This document shows positions 1 to 5,340 of a stretch of 16,883 nt of DNA, piece after piece. The notes below the pieces were generated by a model, which saw only the letters and a list, made by a program, of their open reading frames with translations, made no database searches and was not told the origin of the DNA. The stretch comes from Sideroxydans lithotrophicus (GTDB taxonomy: Bacteria; Pseudomonadota; Gammaproteobacteria; Burkholderiales; Sulfuriferulaceae). Every line of letters starts with the position of its first letter. Position 1 is the first letter of the stretch. Where the stretch lies: the NCBI GenBank assembly GCA_022736605.1, contig DZDB01000001.1, positions 32,162-49,044 on the forward strand, read 5' to 3'. Made by a program: the position numbers and the translations under genes.

Positions 1-478
1 AGCTGGTGATGCCACCGGTGATGAAACCGGTTTGCATCTGCGCGGCAAACGCGGCGATCAGGTCTGGAATATCGGCGTTGCGCGCGTCGCCATGCACCAG
101 CGCAAAATGCGCAGGCTGACCCGCCACGGTAAAACCGCCCGCCTGCACAGCCAGCTGTTCGATGTCATTGATGCTGCCGAACACGCGAAACGCATCGGCA
201 GGGAATTCACCCAGCATCACCACCATTGCCGATTCGTCCAGGTATTCGTGGCCACTGGCGCAGACGCCGATGCCGACCGAACCGATCCAGTGCGGCACGT
301 CAGTGTGACTGCGCAAAAAATCGAGAATATCGGGCAAGCGATTGGCAAACAGATCGGTGACGTACAGAAACCCCAGATTGGCCGTTTCTGGTACCGGCTG
401 CAACTGGCGCACGCAGTCCTGCGCGGCTTCGCTCCACTGCCCGATGGCGCTCTGGGCAAAGTGGAATGGCAGACTCAT
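1..478 (-). CDS. FIST-domain signal-sensing protein, N-terminal part (cut by window edge)
   Basis: The first 159 residues of a protein that leaves the window at base 1; it has no stop here. I assign it to the FIST family (PF08495-type N-terminal domain), small-ligand sensors that in bacteria stand alone or feed signalling output domains. The sequence shows the family pattern: an amphipathic first helix, a strand with the motif GFLYVTDLF near residue 36, WIGSVGIGV near residue 64, and a second strand pair ending GFITGGITS. Family members usually have 350-400 residues, so well over half, including any C-terminal FIST_C domain, lies outside. The ATG at 478-476 overlaps the TGA of the upstream ERCC4 gene as ATGA, which implies translational coupling and fixes the start. 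No signal peptide is seen, so it is probably cytoplasmic. The ligand cannot be read from this fragment. Confidence 0.72.
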   Translation of the reverse strand, partial: MSLPFHFAQSAIGQWSEAAQDCVRQLQPVPETANLGFLYVTDLFANRLPDILDFLRSHTDVPHWIGSVGIGVCASGHEYLDESAMVVMLGEFPADAFRVFGSINDIEQLAVQAGGFTVAGQPAHFALVHGDARNADIPDLIAAFAAQMQTGFITGGITS

Positions 479-1149
479 GCGCGGCTACCTGGCCAGTTTG
501 CATCCAGCACCTTGCGCATGCGTGCCGCTGCCTGCGGGCTGATGCCGGCGACCTGCGCCAGATCATCGACGCTGGCGGCAAACACCGTACTGGCGCTGCC
601 GAAATGGTCGAGCAGCGCACGCGCCAGTGGCTCGCTGATGCCCGGCAAGCCTTCCACCAGATAGCGCTGGCCGTTAACCGGGTCAAACGGTTTGCCGCTG
701 CGCATCACAACCGGATGCCCCATGCCGTGCTGCGCCTGGCTCGCCATCACGAACATCAATTCAGCGGTGAATTCCGGCCCAGGGCTGGGAATGATCGGCA
801 CCCCCTGCATCACCGTCATCCAGGCGATGGCTTCGCGGATGACCGTCGGTTCGGTATGAAAACGGCCCTGATACAGATCGCCCTCGACAATGTAAATCGG
901 GTGGTCATAACTCGACTTGAGCTTGCCGATCTCGCCAAACAGGCGCTTGTCCATCACCGCCAGACTGAAATCGGTCGCGGATTTGCGTTCCACCACCACC
1001 CCGCCGCCGAGATCATAATCGCCGCAGTCGAGGTCGCCAGCCGTTGCCAGCAGGCCTTTGAAATTGCCGGGAAAACTTTGCCAGTGGGTTAATACCGGCG
1101 TATTGGCTTCACGTGGGTGGAAAGTAATAAGGGTGGCGTTATCGCTCAT
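475..1149 (-). CDS. ERCC4-fold nuclease with helix-hairpin-helix tail
   Basis: A 224-residue protein with an XPF/ERCC4-type nuclease domain followed by a helix-hairpin-helix region. The catalytic signature is direct: GDY at residues 43-45 and ERKSATDF at 54-61, matching the ERKxxxD metal-binding core of XPF, Mus81 and Hef. Residues about 163-217 contain two HhH-like stretches (VEGLPGISEPLARALL and VAGISPQAAARMRKVL), expected to bind branched or single-stranded DNA. This is the minimal nuclease-HhH layout, with no helicase domain. The expected activity is structure-specific DNA cleavage; the substrate is unknown. I start at the ATG at 1149, giving MSDNATL; an upstream in-frame ATG at 1236 would add 29 residues that do not look like part of the fold. 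A TATACT -10-like hexamer on the minus strand at 1186-1181 lies 32 bases upstream, without a good -35. The stop overlaps the FIST gene start by four bases. Confidence 0.85.
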   Translation of the reverse strand: MSDNATLITFHPREANTPVLTHWQSFPGNFKGLLATAGDLDCGDYDLGGGVVVERKSATDFSLAVMDKRLFGEIGKLKSSYDHPIYIVEGDLYQGRFHTEPTVIREAIAWMTVMQGVPIIPSPGPEFTAELMFVMASQAQHGMGHPVVMRSGKPFDPVNGQRYLVEGLPGISEPLARALLDHFGSASTVFAASVDDLAQVAGISPQAAARMRKVLDANWPGSRA

Positions 1150-1283
1150 CAGGGTCAATAAAAAGTTAAATCGAGCGCATAGTATAGCGCGTCGAAAAGC
1201 CGTTCTGCTTGTCGCCACAACCCGTGCCGCAGCCACCCGTTTGGTGATAGGCTAATGCCTCCATCTGCTCCCTATTGAGTGCC

Positions 1284-1505
1284 ATGAACAGCATCGACCA
1301 GTATCCGCTTGACGAACTCAAACTTGTCTACCTCACGCTACACGCCGCCCTGCCCAGCACCCCGGATCTGATGGACTCAGCCCTGCTGCAAGACGTACAA
1401 ACCCGCCTGCAAAAAGCCGCCAAAGGCGACGGTGTCGATGTCTCACACCACGCGCAATGGGCGACCTGGTTGAACAATGGCGTGGTGCGCCTGCAGCTTA
1501 AATGA
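1284..1505 (+). CDS. Small protein of unknown function (73 aa), first gene of CnoX operon
   Basis: A 73-residue acidic-to-neutral protein, MNSIDQYPLDELKLV at its start, with no signal peptide, cysteine cluster or membrane segment. I do not recognise a domain. It is probably a real gene: it lies just upstream of cnoX, its stop overlaps the cnoX start as ATGA (1502-1505), and its composition looks coding, with two predicted helices (residues 10-25 and 32-45) and a short tryptophan-containing tail (HAQWATWLNNGVVRL). A TTG at 1275 would add three residues; the ATG is preferred. No clear Shine-Dalgarno sequence is present. Coupling to cnoX suggests shared expression, but no function can be inferred. 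Confidence 0.6.
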   Translation: MNSIDQYPLDELKLVYLTLHAALPSTPDLMDSALLQDVQTRLQKAAKGDGVDVSHHAQWATWLNNGVVRLQLK

Positions 1506-2365
1506 GTCTGTCACGCCACACCTTCGACGCGCGACCGGACAATTTCGCGCAATTGGTGCTGGGTAACTCGGACAAAGGCCCGGTACTGGTGCATTTCTGG
1601 ACGCCGAAAGCCGCGCCCTGCATGCTGTTGATGCCACGTTTGGTCAAACTCGCCACCGAATACAGCGGTAAATTCCTGCTGGTGATGGCGAATACCGATG
1701 AACTCGGCCAGATCGCGCGCCAGTACGGCGTAACCAGCGTGCCGACGGTCAAATTTTTCCGCCACGGCCAGGTCGCGCATACCCTGCACGGTGCCGAATC
1801 CGACGTCGAATTCCGCAAAATACTCGACCGTTTCATCGCCCGCGATGCCGATCAGGTACACGTGCGCGCGCTGCAAAGCCAGCAGCGCGGTGATGCCCAT
1901 CAGGCGCGTATCCTGCTGGTCGAAGCCGCTTTGCACGATCCGGATAATCCACGCATAGCCGCCGACCTGGCCAAGCTGCTGATGGCCGAAGGCGAGATGC
2001 AGCAAGCACTGGATCTGCTCACGTCGCTGCCACCGGCGTTACGCAACGACGCCGAAATCAGCCGATTGCTGCCGCACCTGGAGTTGATCGTGGCGGCGCA
2101 CCAGACCGCGCCGCAAGCCGAGCTGGAACTGCGCATCAGCGACAACGCCAGCGACCTGCTGGCACGCTATCAGCTGGCTGCGCTGGCGCTGGTCAACGAC
2201 GACAGCGAAACCGCTATCCAGCAGCTGCTGGAAATCACCCGCCGCGACCGCAGCTTCAGGAATGACGCGGGTCGGCGCGGACTGGTCAGCGTGTTTGAAC
2301 TGCTCGGCACCGCACATCCGCTGACCCAGCGTTATCGCCCTGAATTAGTGAGCGCACTCAATTGA
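1502..2365 (+). CDS. cnoX: CnoX/YbbN-like co-chaperone: thioredoxin fold plus TPR region
   Basis: A 287-residue cytoplasmic protein. Residues 1-112 form a thioredoxin fold, with HFWTPKAAPC at 31-40 in the active-site position and the cis-proline segment SVPT at 79-82. The usual WCxxC pair is absent: only Cys40, the second position, remains, as in E. coli YbbN/CnoX (FWSERSQHC). That rules out ordinary dithiol-disulfide exchange. The rest is helical with TPR-like repeats (for example residues 119-150 and 152-185), as in CnoX. Family members bind unfolding proteins, protect their cysteines from over-oxidation during hypochlorous acid stress and pass them to GroEL or DnaK. Whether that role holds here is inference from architecture. 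ATGA overlap upstream and TGATG overlap downstream place it in the middle of a coupled operon. Confidence 0.82.
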   Translation: MSLSRHTFDARPDNFAQLVLGNSDKGPVLVHFWTPKAAPCMLLMPRLVKLATEYSGKFLLVMANTDELGQIARQYGVTSVPTVKFFRHGQVAHTLHGAESDVEFRKILDRFIARDADQVHVRALQSQQRGDAHQARILLVEAALHDPDNPRIAADLAKLLMAEGEMQQALDLLTSLPPALRNDAEISRLLPHLELIVAAHQTAPQAELELRISDNASDLLARYQLAALALVNDDSETAIQQLLEITRRDRSFRNDAGRRGLVSVFELLGTAHPLTQRYRPELVSALN

Positions 2366-2622
2366 TGACCTCGGCAGACTGGATCGGCCTGCTGGCGGGC
2401 ACGCTGACGACGGCGGCGTTCGTGCCGCAAGTGATTAAAATCTGGCGCACCAAACACGCTGGCGACCTGTCTACTTACATGTTCGTGATATTCACCGTGG
2501 GCGTGGCGCTGTGGCTGTGGTTTGGCGTGGTGACTGCGTCGTTGCCGGTGATCGTCGCAAACAGCGTCACACTGGTACTGTCTGTGCTTATCCTGGCGAT
2601 GAAATTCCACTATCGTAAATGA
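2365..2622 (+). CDS. SemiSWEET-family small transporter
   Basis: An 85-residue membrane protein with three predicted transmembrane helices (about residues 6-24, 35-55 and 60-80), the size and topology of a SemiSWEET (MtN3/PQ-loop) half-transporter, which works as a homodimer. The signature Pro-Gln pair is at residues 21-22 in TAAFVPQVIKIWRTK, followed by the typical basic loop and GDLSTYMF. Known members move sugars by facilitated diffusion; many bacterial ones have no known substrate, and none can be deduced here. The ATG at 2365 shares one base with the cnoX stop (TGATG); a TTG at 2362 would add one residue. Its own stop overlaps the next start as ATGA. Finding it between a redox chaperone and a DUF3025 gene is unusual. 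Confidence 0.85.
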   Translation: MTSADWIGLLAGTLTTAAFVPQVIKIWRTKHAGDLSTYMFVIFTVGVALWLWFGVVTASLPVIVANSVTLVLSVLILAMKFHYRK

Positions 2623-3419
2623 GCAGCTGGTCGCCCGGCTGGCGCGCAGCCTCGCCGCTGTTTGCCCCGTTGCAACCCCTGCCCGCTCGCCTGTGCGACC
2701 GCGCTGATTGGCTCGACTGCGCCGAGCTGAACGCGCACACCGCCAAATGTGGTCTGGTCAACGCACAGGGCGTGCCAATTCGCTTCATTGATGACGCCAC
2801 TGCGCCGCCAGCGTCGGGCTATGAAGCACGCATCTACCACACCGGCGAGGTCGCCACCCGCGCCCACAACTGGCATGACTATTTCAATGCGCTGGCCTGG
2901 CTCAGCTGGCCGCACAGCAAAGCCGCGCTCAATGCGCTGCACCTGCGTGCCGGGCTGGACACACAACGCAACCGCGCGCGCGATGCGTTGACCCTGCTGG
3001 ATGAAAGCGGCGTGGTGGTTGCCTGCGCGGATGCCACGTTATGGCAGCAGCTGGTTCAGGCAGAGTGGACGACGTTGTTTGTAGCGCGGCGTGCGGTGGT
3101 GCGTGCAGCGATGGGGTTTTATCTGATCGGCCATTCGCTGTATGAAAAAGCGCTGTGCGCCTACCCGGCGATGACCGGAAAATGCACGCTGGTGCCGGTA
3201 GCGGCTGATTTTTTTGCACTCGACATGGCAGCCCAGATGGCGCAACTTGACGCCGCGCTGGCGCAGCAGTTATTCAAACATCCGCCACATAGCCCGGCTG
3301 AATTCGCGCCATTGCCGTTATTGGGCATTCCTGGCATCAGCGCAGACAGTGAGCAGCCCGGGTTTTACGCAAACACGCAGATATTCCGCAGCCGCCGTAT
3401 CACGGCTGCGCAGCCTTGA
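2619..3419 (+). CDS. DUF3025 domain-containing protein
   Basis: A 266-residue soluble protein that I recognise as DUF3025, a family common in Beta- and Gammaproteobacteria with no assigned activity. The conserved core is visible: YEARIYHTGEVATR at 68-81, NWHDYFNALAWLSWP at 84-98, and RDALTLLDESGVVV at 121-134. The His-Asp pair in NWHDYFN and the basic-acidic RDALTLLDE stretch are the most conserved parts of the family and look like a functional site, but no chemistry is established. No signal peptide or membrane helix. It is the last gene of the coupled run that begins at 1284. Its 3' end overlaps the convergent gene at 3400 by 20 bases, so antisense pairing of the two mRNA tails is possible and there is no room for a terminator between them. 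Confidence 0.82.
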   Translation: MSSWSPGWRAASPLFAPLQPLPARLCDRADWLDCAELNAHTAKCGLVNAQGVPIRFIDDATAPPASGYEARIYHTGEVATRAHNWHDYFNALAWLSWPHSKAALNALHLRAGLDTQRNRARDALTLLDESGVVVACADATLWQQLVQAEWTTLFVARRAVVRAAMGFYLIGHSLYEKALCAYPAMTGKCTLVPVAADFFALDMAAQMAQLDAALAQQLFKHPPHSPAEFAPLPLLGIPGISADSEQPGFYANTQIFRSRRITAAQP

Positions 3420-3849
3420 CCGCAGACCTTGCCTTGGCGGGCTGACTGCATACCAGTTTCAATTCCAGTTCGGCCAGGCTACCAGCAGGTATTGCGCTCA
3501 TGGTCAAACTGTCGGGATTAAACGAAACGTGTTCGATCATCCGGTGGTCGTCCGAGTACAGCGCCCCCGACAGCAAACCCTGCGTGCGCTGCGCGCATTG
3601 CATGACGCGACGCATGTGCTTTTCCTTGATCAGGCGACCACTGGCCGGATCAGTCTGATCGGGCACGACGTAGGTCAGCCTTTCCCGAAAACGCACCACA
3701 TCGCCTTGCCGCTCAAGGCTGTCCAGGTCAATCGCATACACCACGTTGGGCGCATTGGTAGGCAATACACGCCACTGCTCGGTGTCCGCAACTGCGCGAC
3801 TGGCCAGCAGGCAACACACCAGACTCAAACCGATCGCCTTAGCCCGCAA
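3400..3849 (-). CDS. Secreted protein resembling surface-adhesin protein E (Adhesin_E)
   Basis: A protein of about 149 residues with a signal peptide (MRAKAIGLSLVCCLLASRAVA, then DTEQW). The mature part has the layout of small periplasmic Adhesin_E-like proteins: a Trp near the N-terminus, VVYAIDLDSLERQGD (37-50), alternating strands VRFRERLTYV (52-61), a C-terminal hydrophobic strand, and two cysteines (85 and 134) likely to form a disulfide. I choose the TTG at 3849 as start because GAGGTG lies six bases upstream and because it gives a clean signal peptide overlapping the preceding stop by 11 bases. The ATG at 3903 would add 18 residues, overlap the upstream gene by 65 bases and bury the signal sequence. 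The role is unknown; family naming does not prove adhesion. It is co-transcribed with the SpoIIAA-like gene. Confidence 0.65.
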   Translation of the reverse strand: MRAKAIGLSLVCCLLASRAVADTEQWRVLPTNAPNVVYAIDLDSLERQGDVVRFRERLTYVVPDQTDPASGRLIKEKHMRRVMQCAQRTQGLLSGALYSDDHRMIEHVSFNPDSLTMSAIPAGSLAELELKLVCSQPAKARSAVKAAQP

Positions 3850-4183
3850 TCCACACCTCAGCCGTAGCCAGATCGTCAAATACCTGAATTTCAGCTTCGA
3901 CAAACATGCGTGTCACCCAGGCGCTCCAGATCATCCACTGGCTGGTGGTCACTATCGCCACACGCGCAAAATCCGTCGCATGGGCGCGACTGAAACTGAT
4001 TTCTTCCCACGCGACGTCAACGGTAAATTTGAGCATATCGCGCAGATCCAGCAGCAAATTGACCTTGCCCTGAAATTTGACACCGTACAGGATGGATTCC
4101 TCGAATTCACGGTAATCCGTCAGGGTGAACTCCCCCAGTACAGCGGCGCGTACCGTATTGTTTTCCACAGAAATATTAATCAT
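3839..4183 (-). CDS. SpoIIAA-like (STAS/SEC14-fold) protein
   Basis: A 114-residue cytoplasmic protein, recognised as the SpoIIAA-like family (PF11964) found in many Betaproteobacteria. Visible features are an N-terminal strand pair (MINISVENNTVRAAVLGEFT), a helix with DYREFEESI, a central strand NLLLDLRDM, then VDVAWEEISFSRAH and ARVAIVTTSQWMIW, ending in a short helix-strand. SpoIIAA-like proteins share the STAS or SEC14/CRAL-TRIO fold and are thought to bind lipids or protein partners; no activity is fixed for this subgroup. The serine phosphorylated in true anti-anti-sigma factors cannot be identified with confidence. A promoter sits 37 bases upstream (TTGCCT, 17 bases, TATAGT). Its stop overlaps the start of the following secreted-protein gene. 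Confidence 0.78.
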   Translation of the reverse strand: MINISVENNTVRAAVLGEFTLTDYREFEESILYGVKFQGKVNLLLDLRDMLKFTVDVAWEEISFSRAHATDFARVAIVTTSQWMIWSAWVTRMFVEAEIQVFDDLATAEVWIAG

Positions 4184-4199
4184 GGTGGGCGAATTATCG

Positions 4200-4227
4200 T
4201 TGTGAATGAAGACGCCTTAACTATAGG
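4200..4227 (+). promoter_or_regulatory. Opposed promoter sharing the same -10 palindrome
   Basis: On the plus strand, -35 TTGTGA (4200-4205), a 16-base spacer and -10 TATAGG (4222-4227). The -10 overlaps that of the minus-strand promoter because CTATAG (4221-4226) is palindromic. It would drive transcription into 4233-4488, which holds only a possible 24-codon ORF. Confidence 0.45.
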
Positions 4228-4248
4228 GTAGAACGGGCGGGCAGGCAA
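4220..4248 (-). promoter_or_regulatory. Sigma70-type promoter for the SpoIIAA-like gene
   Basis: On the minus strand, -35 TTGCCT (4248-4243), a 17-base spacer and -10 TATAGT (4225-4220). The start site would fall near 4213, leaving a leader of about 30 bases before the ATG at 4183. The -35 shares two bases with the T-run of an upstream terminator. Confidence 0.6.
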
Positions 4249-4273
4249 AAAAAGCGGGCGTCCGAAGACGCCC
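4247..4273 (-). terminator. Intrinsic terminator (minus strand) with TTCG tetraloop
   Basis: Read on the minus strand: GGGCGTC, loop TTCG, GACGCCC, then GC and seven T residues. The seven-pair stem is perfect and the tetraloop is a very stable type. It stops minus-strand transcription just before the SpoIIAA-like promoter, yet the upstream DMT gene already has its own terminator at 4439-4459, so it may end a short unannotated transcript or act as insulation. On the plus strand the same stem would form in the leader of the 24-codon ORF. Confidence 0.8.
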
Positions 4274-4296
4274 TAAATACCGCATGGAGGATGAAG

Positions 4297-4371
4297 ATGA
4301 AACATGCATCAACTCGCGATAACACATGCCTCGATTGTTATTTAGCAAATCCAATGCCAGATATAAAATAG
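4297..4371 (+). CDS. Possible 24-aa peptide with a near-ideal ribosome site
   Basis: A 24-codon reading frame, MKHASTRDNTCLDCYLANP at its start and PDIK at its end, beginning six bases after GGAGG (4286-4290). The in-frame ATG at 4291 is too close to that site. The peptide is polar with a CLDC motif (residues 11-14) that could bind a metal or form a disulfide. A plus-strand promoter (4200-4227) lies upstream. Arguments against: it is very short, its codon use cannot be tested, and it sits in an AT-rich interval where chance frames are easy to find. I do not recognise it. It could also be a leader or toxin-like peptide, or nothing. The rest of the 305-base interval 4184-4488 holds only the promoters and hairpins listed separately. 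Confidence 0.3.
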   Translation: MKHASTRDNTCLDCYLANPMPDIK

Positions 4372-4438
4372 TTTAAAAACAATACATTGCATAAAAACTA
4401 AAATAAAACGGCGCTTCAGCAATGGGCATTTCACCTTT

Positions 4439-4459
4439 AAAATGCCCCACATTGGGGCA
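4439..4459 (-). terminator. Intrinsic terminator of the Rieske-DMT transcript
   Basis: On the minus strand: TGCCCC, loop AATGT, GGGGCA, then TTTT. It lies 30 bases beyond the DMT stop. A second stem, GGGCATTT/AAATGCCC (4424-4431 with 4440-4447), uses some of the same bases and cannot form at the same time. Confidence 0.6.
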
Positions 4460-4465
4460 ATATCC

Positions 4466-4487
4466 CTAGTGTACTGTTTCACACTAG
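4466..4487. repeat. Inverted repeat next to the DMT stop codon
   Basis: A perfect seven-base inverted repeat, CTAGTGT and ACACTAG, separated by eight bases. It begins two bases after the DMT stop and precedes the terminator, so it may protect the 3' end of that mRNA. Confidence 0.5.
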
Positions 4488-4488
4488 A

Positions 4489-5340
4489 CTATCCACCGGG
4501 TCTGACCGCACGCAGACTCAGCAGTCCGCTCACCACAATCAGCCCCATCCCCAGCCAGGCGCTGGCTGGCTGCACTTCATGCCATGCCAGCAGTCCCAGC
4601 AAACTGGCGAACACTACCGTGCTATACGCCAGGCCGCCCACGGTCAGGGCATTGCCCAAACGATAGGCACGCGTTAACGCCAGTTGCGCCAAAGTAGCGG
4701 TTAGACCCAACCCGAGCAGCACGCCCGCTGCCTGCGTGTCCACCCGGTGCCAGCCTGTCATGCTTGCGAGCACCCCTGCCCCCAGGCTTGAAACCAATGT
4801 GAAATAGAACACCGTGCGCCAATCCGGCTCGCCCAACTGCCCGAGTTGGCGCAGGTTGAAATACGCTACTCCTGCCAGAAACCCAGACCCCAAGCCCATC
4901 AAACCGGTCAGCCATTGATCGGCATGCAGGGTCGGGCGCAGCAGCAGGATCAAGCCAGCAAACCCGAGCAATAGCGCGGACAATAACGGCCAATGCGGTT
5001 TCTCCCGTTGCCAGACGGTCAGCAGCAGCGCCAGAAATAATGGCGAGGTGTAGTTCAGCGTGATCGCCGTGGCCAGCGGCAATTCGGCAATGGCATGGAA
5101 GAACAGCAATAGTGCGATGAATCCCGCCAGGCTGCGAGTCAGATGCGCACGCCAGTGGGCGGTAGCGAATGGATGGGGACTGCGGTTGCGGGCGCGAATC
5201 ACCCAATAAATCGCCAGCAGGCCAAACAGCGACCGGTAAAACACCAGTTCGGCGCTGGAAAATTGCGTGGCGGCGAGTTTGACGAAGCCGCCCATGAGGG
5301 CGAACAGCAAACCCGCCACCAGCATCCAGCTAGATTTCAC
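4489..5340 (-). CDS. EamA/DMT-family permease, 10 transmembrane helices
   Basis: A 283-residue inner-membrane protein with about ten hydrophobic helices arranged as two EamA repeats (about residues 1-140 and 145-279), the usual drug/metabolite transporter layout. Typical family stretches include GGFVKLAATQFSSAELVFYR near the N-terminus and ATAITLNYTSPLFLALL at about 90-106, with the matching LTVGGLAYSTVVFASLLG in the second half. Members export amino acids, nucleosides or other small metabolites, but substrates cannot be read from sequence. The start is a GTG at 5340-5338 overlapping the Rieske stop as GTGA, so it is translationally coupled to the oxygenase and may export or import its product or substrate; this link is inference from position. 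Confidence 0.85.
   Translation of the reverse strand: MKSSWMLVAGLLFALMGGFVKLAATQFSSAELVFYRSLFGLLAIYWVIRARNRSPHPFATAHWRAHLTRSLAGFIALLLFFHAIAELPLATAITLNYTSPLFLALLLTVWQREKPHWPLLSALLLGFAGLILLLRPTLHADQWLTGLMGLGSGFLAGVAYFNLRQLGQLGEPDWRTVFYFTLVSSLGAGVLASMTGWHRVDTQAAGVLLGLGLTATLAQLALTRAYRLGNALTVGGLAYSTVVFASLLGLLAWHEVQPASAWLGMGLIVVSGLLSLRAVRPGG

Noticed and set aside
32..664. Plus-strand 210-codon frame opposite the FIST and ERCC4 genes
   Set aside because: It is antisense to two genes with clear domain motifs, and its translation is rich in His and Arg with no recognisable pattern, as expected for a shadow of GC-rich codons.
466..1092. Plus-strand 208-codon frame opposite the ERCC4 gene
   Set aside because: It is the antisense of the nuclease and HhH domains; no motif or ribosome site supports it.
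1511..2005. Minus-strand 164-codon frame opposite cnoX
   Set aside because: cnoX has a clear thioredoxin fold on the other strand and fits an operon; this frame has neither context nor motif.
4421..4460. Plus-strand terminator or riboswitch formed by the overlapping GGGCATTT and TGCCCC stems
   Set aside because: There is no T-run on the plus strand; the minus-strand reading as the DMT terminator explains the structure.
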